Shown piece by piece: positions 1-9,399 of a DNA stretch of 64,000 bases. The notes under the pieces were generated by a model. That model had not been told where the DNA came from and made no database searches. It saw only the letters and a list, made by a program, of their open reading frames with translations. Position numbers and translations under genes: made by a program. Every line of letters starts with the position of its first letter. The first letter of the stretch is position 1. Origin of the DNA: Planctomycetota bacterium (GTDB lineage: Bacteria > Planctomycetota > GCA-002687715 > DRQF01). Where the stretch lies: NCBI GenBank assembly GCA_020639295.1, contig JACKGY010000006.1, positions 372,001 to 436,000 of the forward strand. The letters run 5' to 3'.

Positions 1-200
1 GCTTGGGATGCGCAGCGGGCGCTGCGCGGTCCACTCGGAGGGCCAGCCGCTTGCTGACCTGGTCTTCTTCGCCCGCTGCGAACGGCGGCCGGGCCGGCCA
101 GCGGCCGGCGATCCTGCCGGCTGGGCAGCCGGCGCTCCGACCACTCGGCGCCTGGATGCGCAGCGGGCGCTGCGCGGTCCACTCGGAGGGCCAGCCGCTT

Positions 201-2018
201 GGGGCTGTCGTAAAAGTCCCGGCCGGATTCCACCGCTGGGGGGGCTTCCGGGGCTTCGTGGGACCGGTCAATCAAGGAGTTTGAGCCGGGATCTGTTGGC
301 CCGGAGTTCAGTTCTGGTTCTTGGGTGCCGTAGGCGCCGTTTTCGGCGGGGAGACGCCCCCGGGGGGGCTAGATGATCGGCTTGACGAGCTGCCAAGCCG
401 ACACCAAGACCCGGATGTTGGTGGCTATGGCGGCGAGGCTCCATTCGAGCTTGGCTCCGGCCCTACCGAAACGGCTCACCCGGCGTCTGCCCGTGACCGC
501 GGTCATCAGCGCGATTCGTCCTTCCACGCTGGGTGCGCGGGCCCGGTAGATCTCGCGGCCTCGCTCGCTGGACATCCGATGGCGTAGCCTCTGGCGAGAG
601 CCTTCATGTCGGTCTCTGGTGATGGTCCTGACCTTCTTGCTGCCGCCGCAGCAGGAAGCGAGCAGTGGGCAGCGGCTACAGTCTTCGGACTCGTAGGTCC
701 GCCGCTTGACCTTCCGCCCCTTCAGCCTCTGGGTCTGCGTCCGCACGAAGCGCAGGCGCGCGCCAAGCGGACAGACGTAGACGTCCTCTTCTTCTCGATA
801 GTGGAAACAGAGTCGGTGCAGGCGCCCGTTGCGGCCGCGTGGCATCCGAGCGACCTCCTCGACCGTCAGAATCTCGCCTCCGGCGATCCGCTCCCGCTGT
901 GCCGCCAGAGCTTCCTCATCGATCGATTCGCCCTCGGGGACCGCAATGAAACCCTCGATCCCGGCTTCCTCTAATGCCGTGAGATCAGGACCCGGACCGT
1001 AGGCCGAGTCGGCCAGCACGGCTTCCGGCTTCTCGCCGCAGTTGCGTTCGATCTCCTCGACCATCGGAATGAGCTGGCCAGCATCACCGGTCTCATCGTT
1101 CAGGTCGACCGCCACGACCATTCCGGAATCGACGTCCACCGCCACCTGGGCGTTGTAGTGGAGGCCGAAGCAACCGTCCTTGCCGGCCATTCCTCGGGCT
1201 TCCGGATCGGTCACCGAGACCTGTTCCTGCACTCTGCTCGACCCTCGTGCAGAGCGCTTCTGGCGCTCGGAAAACTCCGCGAGCGCCGCCTGCAAGGCTC
1301 GTTGCTGCCGCTCGAAGCGACGCTTCTGTTGAGCCGGCGTCTTGTCCGGATCCCCGCCCCAGTCGAGGCCCCTGGTCAGCGACTCCCGACGCTCGTTCTC
1401 CTCGTACTCGGAAGAAAGTCGGGCGACCTCTCGATCGGCCTCCTCGAGCTCGCGCTCGATCCGAGCACGCCGCAGGATGGAGCCCTTGCTGCCGCGTGCC
1501 TTCAGCTTCGTCCCGTCGAGGGCCACACGACTCAGCTTGAGCACGCCGGCCCGACGACCGAGCGTCAGCGTGTCCCGCAAGAGTCCCTGAAGCTCGGAGC
1601 CGTGGCGCACGACGAATTCCGCAATCGTCGCGTGGTCCGGTCGCTGACACTCCATCAGATAGCGCACGTCGATCCGATTGTGGCAGGCGTCCTCGAGCTG
1701 ACGGCTCGAACGGTAGCCCGTCAGCATGCCGTAGACGTAGAGCGCAGCCATGTAACGCGGATGGTAGGGCGGGCGACCTCGTGCCAGGTCATAGACCCGC
1801 TCCATCGCCTGAATCGAACCGGAAAGAGCCTCTGACTCGAAGAGCGCAAGGACATGGCGCACAAGATGATCCGCCGGAATCACGTCATCCAGGCGCTCCG
1901 GAAAGAGCACCATCTGAAAACGTCGTTCCTCTGGAGCTCGAAATCCCGCCATCCGACCCTCCCCGGTCAATCCGTGATCGGAGGGAGTCTAGCTGATCCG
2001 GACTTTTCCGACAGCCCC
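201..2018 (-). mobile_element. IS1182-like insertion sequence, complete, 1818 bp
   Basis: The left end reads GGGGCTGTCGTAAAAGTCC at 201. The reverse complement of the right end, ending at 2018, reads GGGGCTGTCGGAAAAGTCC, so 18 of 19 terminal bases match. The 5-bp sequence CGCTT occurs at 196-200 and again at 2019-2023, consistent with a target-site duplication; joining the flanks at it restores an uninterrupted array unit. The element encodes one transposase on the minus strand. Size, single ORF and ends agree with the IS1182 family as I know it. Intact ends, intact ORF and clean duplication suggest a recent insertion. Confidence 0.9.
369..1952 (-). CDS. IS1182-family DDE transposase
   Basis: A 527-aa transposase fills most of the insertion sequence. 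The N-terminal part has the DUF772-like region (PYHPRYMAALYVYGML, about residues 62-77) typical of IS1182 and IS5-like transposases. Likely catalytic residues are D146 in VALDGTK, D315 in VLADSAYG and E477 in APSVEGR. A cysteine-rich patch (YVCPLG, then CSRCPLLASCC) sits between the last two, as in the C-terminal DDE_Tnp_1_6 region. ATG at 1952 is chosen because a GGGGAGGG ribosome-binding site lies just upstream; a TTG at 1970 is also in frame but less likely. The frame is intact and the element looks potentially active. Confidence 0.92.
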   Translation of the reverse strand: MAGFRAPEERRFQMVLFPERLDDVIPADHLVRHVLALFESEALSGSIQAMERVYDLARGRPPYHPRYMAALYVYGMLTGYRSSRQLEDACHNRIDVRYLMECQRPDHATIAEFVVRHGSELQGLLRDTLTLGRRAGVLKLSRVALDGTKLKARGSKGSILRRARIERELEEADREVARLSSEYEENERRESLTRGLDWGGDPDKTPAQQKRRFERQQRALQAALAEFSERQKRSARGSSRVQEQVSVTDPEARGMAGKDGCFGLHYNAQVAVDVDSGMVVAVDLNDETGDAGQLIPMVEEIERNCGEKPEAVLADSAYGPGPDLTALEEAGIEGFIAVPEGESIDEEALAAQRERIAGGEILTVEEVARMPRGRNGRLHRLCFHYREEEDVYVCPLGARLRFVRTQTQRLKGRKVKRRTYESEDCSRCPLLASCCGGSKKVRTITRDRHEGSRQRLRHRMSSERGREIYRARAPSVEGRIALMTAVTGRRRVSRFGRAGAKLEWSLAAIATNIRVLVSAWQLVKPII

Positions 2019-2537
2019 CGCTTGCTGGCCTGGTCTTCTTCGCCGGCTGCTCACGCTCTCGCCCGACGAGCCTGTCGGATGCGCAGCGGGCGCTCCGACC
2101 ACTCGGCGCCTGGATGCGCAGCGGGCGCTGCGCGGTCCACTCGGAGGGCCAACCGCTTGCTGGCCTGGTCTTCTTCGCCCGCTGCGAACGGCGGCCGGGC
2201 CGGCCAGCGGCCGGCGATCCTGCCGGCTGGGCAGCCGGCGCTCCGACCACTCGGCGCCTGGATGCGCAGCGGGCGCTGCGCGGTCCACTCGGAGCTTGGA
2301 GGCGCAGCCGCTCGGAGCGCCAGCCGCTGGCTGGCCTAGTCGGACGCGTCGGTTGCGTGCGCCTTCGCGTCGGCAAGCGCACCGCGCTTGGAACAGTCTT
2401 CGTCTCGGACTCCTCGACGAATCGCCGGCCGGCGGCCGGCGAACCTACCGGCTGGGCAGCCGGCGCTCCGACCACTCGGCGCCTGGATGCGCAGCGGGCG
2501 CTGCGCCGTCCGCTCGGAGCGCCAGCCGCTGGCTGGC

Positions 2538-3695
2538 CTAGTCTTCGGACCCCGCGCGCGTGCCGGCGGAGTCGATCAGGCGACGGCTCGGCACCAGGAG
2601 GCCGCGGCCGAAGCCCTCGTGGATCAGGGGCTCTTCGAATTCGGCGATGCCGGCCCGGCGCAGGGCGATCGGCAGCTCCTCGGCGCCGTCGAGGGTTGGC
2701 GCGCCGAGGGGGGTGCAGATCCACAGGAGGAGCGTGTGCTGATCGCGCAGGCGGATGGCGAGACCACCGTAGCTCGACGAGGTGGCGAGCATGGTGGCGG
2801 CGCCGCCGCTCCGCCCCGACAGCGCGGCGAGCACGCCGAGCGCCCGCATCCAGCCCGGACTGCGCCGGACCGCCGGGCCGAAGGACTCCATCTCGCTCCA
2901 AGCGAAGCGGCGCCAGCTACCGAAGGAACGCAGTCCGAGCCCGTCTTCCTCGATCCGCAGCGCGAAGCCGGAACTCCAGGCGGCGAGCCAGAAGGCCCAG
3001 AGGCCGAGCGCCGCGATGGTCCAGAGTCCGATCAGCAGCGGCCAGCCGACCGTGAAGGTCTGCACGCTGCCCCCGATGATGAAGAAGGGTAGGGCGAAGA
3101 AGGGCAGGAAGAGCAGGAGCGAGAGGAGGTCGGACATGACCACGCGCCAGCGGGCATGAGCGATGAGCCCGGCCTCGCGGCGTGGCCAGGGTAGGATGAG
3201 GTAGGCCAGCAGGGCCGCGCCGAGGAGCCAGGGGGACCACCGCCGCCAGGGCCGGAAGAAGCGGTCGGGCGGCGCGATCGAGGCGTAGCCGCTGCCGAAC
3301 TGGAAGTCGTCGTCGGCGAGGGTGATGCGCTGCAGAACGTAGCGCCGGCCGTCGAGTTCGAGCAGGACGAAGCCGTAGGGACGCTCGAGGTCGGGGACGA
3401 TGCCGGCGAAGGGCCCCTCGTCGGGGCGATAGAAGAGCTTGCGCGCCACGCTGGACATGTAGTCCTGCTCGGGTCCGGCGCGCCAGGCCTCCGGCCCCCG
3501 ACCGAAGGCGGCCTCGTCCACGGTGGCGAGGAAGACGCGCCAATCCGGGCCGGAGACCGGCACGATCCGCTCGTTGCCGCGCGGCGGCCGGGTCTCCGGC
3601 CTGACGCTCACGAGGGGCGACAGATCGGCCAGGAAGAAGGCCCAGACCCCGGCGATCACCAGCACGACGACGAGCACACGGCGCAGGGCTTCCAT
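2538..3695 (-). CDS. Four-helix membrane protein with a PH-like tail, function unknown
   Basis: A 385-aa membrane protein I do not recognise. A hydrophobic segment at residues 6-24 is followed by an external region of about 125 residues, then three more membrane segments at about 153-170, 189-208 and 217-240. The C-terminal cytoplasmic part begins with an edGl-x-fgsWrrfaWsEm pattern like bacterial PH domains, but this is only a resemblance. The ATG at 3695 starts 2 bp after the stop of the MORN protein gene, so the two are almost certainly co-transcribed. The much longer upstream reading frame is a shadow of that gene. The TAG stop at 2538 lies inside the last copy of the upstream repeat array, so the array appears to have shaped the end of the gene. 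Confidence 0.75.
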   Translation of the reverse strand: MEALRRVLVVVLVIAGVWAFFLADLSPLVSVRPETRPPRGNERIVPVSGPDWRVFLATVDEAAFGRGPEAWRAGPEQDYMSSVARKLFYRPDEGPFAGIVPDLERPYGFVLLELDGRRYVLQRITLADDDFQFGSGYASIAPPDRFFRPWRRWSPWLLGAALLAYLILPWPRREAGLIAHARWRVVMSDLLSLLLFLPFFALPFFIIGGSVQTFTVGWPLLIGLWTIAALGLWAFWLAAWSSGFALRIEEDGLGLRSFGSWRRFAWSEMESFGPAVRRSPGWMRALGVLAALSGRSGGAATMLATSSSYGGLAIRLRDQHTLLLWICTPLGAPTLDGAEELPIALRRAGIAEFEEPLIHEGFGRGLLVPSRRLIDSAGTRAGSED

Positions 3696-3697
3696 GA

Positions 3698-6600
3698 TCA
3701 GTCCTCGTAGCGGCCGGAATCGACCTGCCGGTCGTCGACCCAGTCCTCCCAGTGCAGCTTCTTGCCGTCGCCATCGCAGTAGTCGAAGCGGCCGTGACGC
3801 TTGCCCGCCTGGTAGTGACCGATGGTGATCGCGCCCTGACCGCCCGCGCGGAAGTACCATTCGCCGTCCATCTGGCCGCTCACGTAGTTGCCGCGCTGGC
3901 AGAGCTGACCGTTCTCGTCGAAGGCCTCGAAGGGGCCGTGGAGCAGGCCGTCCCTGAACAGCCCTCGGCGATCGAGCTGGCCGTTCATGTGGTACCAGAG
4001 CCACTGGCCCTGGCGGCCCTCGACGGTCTCGCCGTCGCTGCCGCCGAAGTCGCGGATCCAGCCGGCGCCGCGACCGACCGCGTCGTAGACGCCCTTGAAG
4101 CGCTGGTTGCCATTCGACCACCAGGCCTCGACGCTGCCCTTGCAGCGGGACTTCTCGGGGTCCTCGGACTCGTCGCGATCGTAGGTCAGCCGCCGCGACA
4201 TCTGACCGTTCTCGTGATAGGTACGATCCTCCTGCATCTCGCCGGCGTGGTAGTCGGTCTCGTGCCGGGCCTGGCTGTCGGGATCGCGGTGGACGCGCAA
4301 CCCTTCTTCCTTGCCGTCCTTGAAGGTCTCGCGGATCACCCAGCGGCCCTTGCCGTCATGGACCTCGTGCAGACCGCTGCGCTGGCCGTACTCGTACTCG
4401 ATCACCTCCTTGGCCGAGCCGTAACGCAGCAGTTCGCGGCGCCCGTGCATGACGTAGCCGTCCTCGGTGGGCCAGGACGAAGGCATGCCGGGAAAGCGCT
4501 CGATGTAGCTGAACTCGTCCACCACCTCGTCGCGCGAGTTGCGCTCGGTGTGACGCCGGACGTAGATCTTGCTGCCGTCGTCGGGCTTCTGGTCGGGGAT
4601 GCGGACGAGCGCGGTCAGCTCCTGGCGCGCCAGCTCGGCGCCGCGACCCTGATCGGCGAGGGCCTGGACCAGCAGGTCCTGCTCGACGAGGTCGCCGGGC
4701 TCGAGCAGATCCTCCTTCTCGCCGGCCTTCCGGACCATGCGCAGCTTCCCGGGCGTCACCCGGATCACGACCTCGGGGCAGCGCTCGCCCACCTCGCCGC
4801 AGCCTTCGAGATTGGCCACGACCCGGACCGGCTGGGAGCCGTCGAAGGCCTCGTCGTTCTTCGGCCGCAGCCCCTGCAGCTCCGCCCGCAGACGGTAGGT
4901 CGGGGCTGGCCGCTGCGGGTCCGGCTTCTCGGCCACGATCCCCTGGTGGATGTTCTCGCGGATCACCTGGGCGTAGCCGGCGCAGTCGGCCTGCATCGCG
5001 GTGCGCTCGACCTCGCGCATCGCCATCATCTGGGCGGTCATGTAGCTCTGCCACCAGGTGAGGAAGCCCATGTGCAGGTCGGCCGTGAACCGATCGGCGA
5101 GGCCCTTCACGATCACGTCCTCGCTGTCGAAGTAGGACTTGTACTCGCGCACGGCGGCGTCGGCGGCGACCTTCTGGGCGGCGAGACGCGCCTGGCGCGC
5201 GAGAGCCTCGTCGAAGCGACGGAGCGCCTCCTCGACCTCGCTCGATTCGAGCATCCGCTCGAAGGGCTTGCGGGCGTCGGTCGAGACCCAGGTGCGCTCG
5301 TGGTTGGCCCACTCTCGCCACATGATGTGGACCAGCTCGTCATGGGTCTGCGCGAGCGAGCCCTTGCGCTTGCCGTATTCGGGCACCTCCTCGGGCTCGA
5401 CCCCCGCCCAGAGACGGAAGAAGTGCCGGTAGACCTCGGGCCGATCGATGGCGCGCTCGCGCGCCTTGGTCTTCTCGTTGGTCAGCCAGAGGACCTGCTC
5501 CTTCTTCAGGATGCAGAAGCCGGAGTCGCGGAGGGCGCCGGCGGCGGTCCCGGCCGCATCGTCGTCGGGCCGACCGGCCGCGCCGGTGTAGAGCGCGTCG
5601 ACGAGATCGGCGTTGACCACGTTGATGGAGTAGCCCACGGTGACGGTCACCAAACCCTTGCCGATGTCGAAGACGATCTTGGCGGTGGCCGCCCAGGGCA
5701 CGACCCGCGACAGGGTGGCGAAGACGAGGTTCTGGCCGAGGGCCTCGATGTCCTCCTCGGTCCGCACCTGGCTGGCCTGATAGAGCTGGCCGAAGGACCA
5801 GTGCACGCGCGAGAGCAGGTTGACGGCGATGAACCAGCCGTACTCGCTGCGGGTGGCGCCGCGTTGGTACATCTCGACCAGGCTCAGCGCGTCGGCGATG
5901 GTGTCGAGCTGGAAGAGTTCGGCCTTCATCTTCCCGACGGCGTAGTCCTGGACCCCGTGGATTTCGATGTGACGCGAGAAGTTGCGGAACTCCTCGGCGG
6001 TGGTCGGGAAGGCCTGACGGAGATGCTCGGTGAAGCGGTCCTTGATCTCGACCGCGGCCGAGGGCAGGGCCGGACGGCCCTTCATCTCGCGCTCGATGTA
6101 GGCGCGCGGGCCCATCTCCTTCATCTGCTCGAGCAGGCGGGCGCTCGGGGCGTAGCTGTCGTCGAGGTGGCCGGCGAGCTTCTTGCGGGCCTCGGGCAGC
6201 TCCTGGCGCACCTTTTCGCGGACCTCTCCCGAGGGCGCGGCCTGGAGTTCCATGTAGAGCTTGGCGTACTCGGAGGCGTCCTCGAGCACGCCCCTCAGAT
6301 GCGGCTCGGCGGTCTCGATCATCTGCCGGATCGCCGCCTCGCCATGGAAGGCGTTGCCCTTCTTCGCCTCCTCGATGTCGATGCGTCGAAGCATCGCCAG
6401 GGTGACGATGAGGTTCTCGTAGGCCTCGTTCGAGAAGTTCTCGCGATAGGTCCGGTCGCGCTTCAGCGCCTCCTCGTGCCGCTCGGCCGGGCTCAGGGCG
6501 TCCCAGCGCGCACGCTCCGCCGGCGTCAGCCAGCCTTCCTCGAAGCGCGGCGGATGCAGGGCTTGCCGCGCCATCTCGCCGGCGCTGGCGGCGAGGGCCT

Positions 6601-7885
6601 TCTTGAGGAAGATCAACGCGATCTTCTGGTCGGTCTCCGGCTTGCAACGCGCCGGTAGCTTCTTCGGCGGCCGGACGACCTCGTCGGCAATGCTGATCAC
6701 GTCCTCCATCCGCACGAGAACCGCGTCGGGAACGCTCTGTCCCGGGAAGAGCGACTTCAACATGGCCCGGCGCTCGTCGGGCTGGAGGTCTTTCCAGGGG
6801 TTCTTGCCCTTGAGGCTGCACAGATAGTCGATCGCGCGTCCGGAGTACTTGAGCGGTCCCTTGGTCGCATCGTCACCGTGCAGCGAATGACGGTAGCCCT
6901 GGAGCAGATCGTTGAAGATGTGCGCGGCCTTCTGCCAGGCCTCGGGCCGGCTGCGCGGCTCGATGTCGAACAGGGCCTTGGTCTCACGCAGGTTGCCGGG
7001 CACCTCCGAGCGGTAGTGGAGCCCGCCGTCCTCCTGGAGGGTCAGCTCCTGGGCATAGACCTGACCGGGCCGGCGCCGCCCCTTCACCTCGAGGTCGGCG
7101 CCGCCGCCGATGTAGGCCTCGACGTCGCTGAGCTGCTTGTGCACGCCCTTGATGTAGGCGAGCTGGAACTCGCCCATGTCGGTACCGAATCGCGAGTCGG
7201 GCAGGTCGTTGCGACCGGGGAAGAGGGTCACCTCGATCTGCGGAAGATCGATGCCGCCCGAGGCCTTGGGCTCGATCTTGAGACCGGCCTCGTCGGCCGC
7301 CGCGACCAGGCCGCGGAAGAAGGCCTCCTCGGTGACCTCGTCGCCGGCGAAGGCGGTGATGTCCTGGTCGCGGGTGTAGTCGCCGGTGCCACCCGAGTTG
7401 ACCGTGAGCACCTTGCGCAGCGGACTCTTCTTCTTCTGCGCCAGCTCCTGGTTGGCGATGGTCATCGCCCGGGCGTAGAGCCACTTGAGGAGGTCGTGCC
7501 GGCCGACGTCGAGGTTCTTGATCAGGTTCTTGGTGGCGTCGCCGCCGTCCTTCAGCTGCTGGACCGCGGTGGCGCGGTCGAGCCCTTGGTCGCGGGCCAG
7601 CCGGAGGGTGAGCTCGGCCGCGGCGGAGCGCTCCGCCCCGGGCGCGACGCGATAGGCGAGCGACCAGTCCGACTCGGGAGCGCCGGCCGCGGAGCCCACG
7701 AGCTCGAGGATGCGGGGCCGCGGCTGGTCGGTCGGGCCAGCCTCGGGTCCGGCCAGGCTCGCGGGCCGGGGCAGCTCCTTCTCGATCGGGTCGGGCTGCG
7801 CCCACGACGGGTCGGCGAGCGCGAGCAGGACGATCAGGATCGCGGCGAACGGTAAGGCTGAGGTCGGGACGAGAGCGCGGATCAT
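3698..7885 (-). CDS. Large secreted protein with C-terminal MORN-type repeats
   Basis: A 1395-aa protein. Residues 1-29 form a signal peptide (hydrophobic core, then DPSWAQ). The middle, about 100-1150, is mostly charged and helical and matches nothing I recognise. The last 220 or so residues carry MORN_2/YwqK-type repeats built around xENGQ and G-x-W-x-Y/F, for example YHENGQMSRR, YHMNGQLDRR and DENGQLCQRG, each followed by a short beta-hairpin pattern. Such repeats occur in secreted or surface proteins and in predicted immunity proteins; no enzymatic role follows. It overlaps the upstream gene by 4 bp (ATGA) and is followed after 2 bp by the four-helix membrane protein gene, so the three probably act together at the cell envelope. 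Confidence 0.85.
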   Translation of the reverse strand: MIRALVPTSALPFAAILIVLLALADPSWAQPDPIEKELPRPASLAGPEAGPTDQPRPRILELVGSAAGAPESDWSLAYRVAPGAERSAAAELTLRLARDQGLDRATAVQQLKDGGDATKNLIKNLDVGRHDLLKWLYARAMTIANQELAQKKKSPLRKVLTVNSGGTGDYTRDQDITAFAGDEVTEEAFFRGLVAAADEAGLKIEPKASGGIDLPQIEVTLFPGRNDLPDSRFGTDMGEFQLAYIKGVHKQLSDVEAYIGGGADLEVKGRRRPGQVYAQELTLQEDGGLHYRSEVPGNLRETKALFDIEPRSRPEAWQKAAHIFNDLLQGYRHSLHGDDATKGPLKYSGRAIDYLCSLKGKNPWKDLQPDERRAMLKSLFPGQSVPDAVLVRMEDVISIADEVVRPPKKLPARCKPETDQKIALIFLKKALAASAGEMARQALHPPRFEEGWLTPAERARWDALSPAERHEEALKRDRTYRENFSNEAYENLIVTLAMLRRIDIEEAKKGNAFHGEAAIRQMIETAEPHLRGVLEDASEYAKLYMELQAAPSGEVREKVRQELPEARKKLAGHLDDSYAPSARLLEQMKEMGPRAYIEREMKGRPALPSAAVEIKDRFTEHLRQAFPTTAEEFRNFSRHIEIHGVQDYAVGKMKAELFQLDTIADALSLVEMYQRGATRSEYGWFIAVNLLSRVHWSFGQLYQASQVRTEEDIEALGQNLVFATLSRVVPWAATAKIVFDIGKGLVTVTVGYSINVVNADLVDALYTGAAGRPDDDAAGTAAGALRDSGFCILKKEQVLWLTNEKTKARERAIDRPEVYRHFFRLWAGVEPEEVPEYGKRKGSLAQTHDELVHIMWREWANHERTWVSTDARKPFERMLESSEVEEALRRFDEALARQARLAAQKVAADAAVREYKSYFDSEDVIVKGLADRFTADLHMGFLTWWQSYMTAQMMAMREVERTAMQADCAGYAQVIRENIHQGIVAEKPDPQRPAPTYRLRAELQGLRPKNDEAFDGSQPVRVVANLEGCGEVGERCPEVVIRVTPGKLRMVRKAGEKEDLLEPGDLVEQDLLVQALADQGRGAELARQELTALVRIPDQKPDDGSKIYVRRHTERNSRDEVVDEFSYIERFPGMPSSWPTEDGYVMHGRRELLRYGSAKEVIEYEYGQRSGLHEVHDGKGRWVIRETFKDGKEEGLRVHRDPDSQARHETDYHAGEMQEDRTYHENGQMSRRLTYDRDESEDPEKSRCKGSVEAWWSNGNQRFKGVYDAVGRGAGWIRDFGGSDGETVEGRQGQWLWYHMNGQLDRRGLFRDGLLHGPFEAFDENGQLCQRGNYVSGQMDGEWYFRAGGQGAITIGHYQAGKRHGRFDYCDGDGKKLHWEDWVDDRQVDSGRYED

Positions 7886-9186
7886 GGCCGTTCCTCCAGC
7901 AGGCGGAAGAGTTCGTCGTCCTCGGGGCCGGCGGCGGGCAGGAGCCCGGCCTCGAGCAGATGGCCGGCGTCGTCGACCAGCGCCCAGACGCGGCGCGGCG
8001 CGGGGGCGGCGGTCGCCCCTTCGACGGGTCGCAGGCCGACCCGGAATTCGAGTCGGCGGCCGCCGCTTGCGGCCTCCTGGTCGCTCTCGATCTCGAGGCT
8101 GCCGTCGGGTTCGAGGCCGTTGGCGGTGAACAGCGGCAGGGTGAGAAGCTGGCGCCGCAGGGCCTCGTCCGTCCCGGTCGGTTGCGGTCCGGTCGTCGCG
8201 GCGACGGTCGGATCGGGCGCCGACCGGATCGGCGCCGAAGCCGCTGGCGTCGTGGTCGTGGTGGTGACGGCCTCCTCCTCACGATCGCCGCTGCGGGCTC
8301 GCGACGATCCGGAGTCGCCCCGGAAGAGCGGCAGCGCGAGGAGCAGGATCAGCACCAGGCCGAGGAGCACCGCGATGGCACGCAGCGCCCGGAGCTGATC
8401 GAGACGGAGTCCGGAGCGGAGCCGCCCGAGGGTCGAGTCGTCCTCGGCCAGGAGCGAGCGGGAACGCCGCGCCTCGTCGAGGATCTCGGCCAGTTCCGGA
8501 GCCTCCGGCCCGGCGGCGATGAGCGCGCGGCCGTAGACGTTGGCGAGGCGGTCGAGTTCCGCCGCTCCCTGGCGCCGGCGATCGTCGACCGTGGCGCGGG
8601 CGAGCTGGGCCTTCTTCAGGGCCGACTCGAGTTCGACCTCGCGTTCCTTCCAGGCCCTCACCCGGTCGTCGCGATGCCGGCCGGCCTCGGCCAGCTCCGC
8701 GCGCAGGGTCTCGACGTTGCCGGCGACGGCGCCCGCCTTGACCAGCTCCGCGATCGTCCGCCCGCGCTCGGCGATCTCGCCGTCGAGCACGTCGAGCAGG
8801 GTCCTGGCCTCGCCACGCTCGCGCGCGAGGTCGGCCTCGGCGATCAGGAGATCGCGGTCGGCCAGCTCGAGATCGGCCTCGATCCCGAAGAGCCGGCTCC
8901 GCGCCTCGAGGGCCGGCTCGCGGGCCGGGTCCGGGAGGTCGAGGTCGAGCGCGCGGCGTCCGACCCGCGTCGCCAGCTCGACGAAGGCCGCCTCGTGGGT
9001 CGCCCGGTTCCAGCGGCCGCGGAGGAGTCCGAGGGTCGAGAGGACGCTGCGCCCGAGGGCGGCGAGATCCGCCCGCCCCTCGCGGACGGCGCGGCCGGCG
9101 AGGCCCGGCTCGGGGGTCGGGGGTGCTGCTTCCGGTCGGGTGTTCAGGGGCAGCTGGACGGTCTCGCGGCTGGAATGGTCGGCCAT
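7882..9186 (-). CDS. Coiled-coil single-pass membrane protein, function unknown
   Basis: 434 aa, first gene of a three-gene minus-strand operon. Residues about 85-250 are rich in E, R, A and L with heptad spacing and look like a long coiled coil. One membrane helix follows at about 268-287. The remaining 145 residues start with a low-complexity linker containing TTTTTT and end in a small folded part that would lie outside the cytoplasm. There is no signal peptide, so an N-in topology is expected. I cannot name the family. Coupling to the secreted MORN protein by an ATGA overlap suggests it anchors or positions that system. Confidence 0.75.
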   Translation of the reverse strand: MADHSSRETVQLPLNTRPEAAPPTPEPGLAGRAVREGRADLAALGRSVLSTLGLLRGRWNRATHEAAFVELATRVGRRALDLDLPDPAREPALEARSRLFGIEADLELADRDLLIAEADLARERGEARTLLDVLDGEIAERGRTIAELVKAGAVAGNVETLRAELAEAGRHRDDRVRAWKEREVELESALKKAQLARATVDDRRRQGAAELDRLANVYGRALIAAGPEAPELAEILDEARRSRSLLAEDDSTLGRLRSGLRLDQLRALRAIAVLLGLVLILLLALPLFRGDSGSSRARSGDREEEAVTTTTTTPAASAPIRSAPDPTVAATTGPQPTGTDEALRRQLLTLPLFTANGLEPDGSLEIESDQEAASGGRRLEFRVGLRPVEGATAAPAPRRVWALVDDAGHLLEAGLLPAAGPEDDELFRLLEERP

Positions 9187-9399
9187 GGCGTGTCTCCACC
9201 GCGACCGCTCCGGGGGGCGGGGGCAGGACGCGGAATCGGGGCCCGAGGGCTGCGGAGCAAGCCCTGTGCCGCCGGGACCTCGTCGTTCCGGCCGGACGCG
9301 AAGGGGGTGACGACAAGCACTTGCCCGAGTCGCGACGGCGGGATCACGAGGCCGCTTCTGGGGCAGGGCGCCCGACCGCGGGGACTATCGCCCTTCGGC
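9187..9399. other. Intergenic spacer, nothing recognised
   Basis: Between the coiled-coil gene and the upstream saccharopine dehydrogenase-like gene on the same strand. I found no clear terminator, promoter box or small ORF with convincing coding character. Confidence 0.5.

Larger units (their letters stand above)
7..2485. repeat. Degenerate tandem array, unit about 148 bp, split by an insertion sequence
   Basis: Units begin with the string GATGCGCAGCGGGCGCT. Starts are at 7, 155, 2113, 2261 and about 2486. The spacing 7 to 155 is 148 bp and 2113 to 2261 is also 148 bp, and these two units are nearly identical along their length. The second unit (155-200 plus 2024-2112 once the insertion sequence is removed) is shorter and variant, and the fourth (2261-2485) has diverged and is longer. 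The sub-motif GCTCGGAGCGCCAGCCGCT appears twice, near 2310 and near 2513. Each unit contains GC-rich inverted stretches such as CCGGCCGGC. No ORF with convincing composition runs through it, and I see no function. The last partial copy runs into the stop codon of the gene at 2538. Confidence 0.85.

Noticed and set aside
7..2485. CRISPR array
   Set aside because: Repeat units are about 148 bp and touch each other. There are no short repeats with unique spacers and no cas genes.
3752..6658. Long plus-strand open frame of 968 codons
   Set aside because: It is antisense to the MORN protein gene. Its translation is A-, L- and V-rich with no domain, as expected for a shadow frame in GC-rich DNA.
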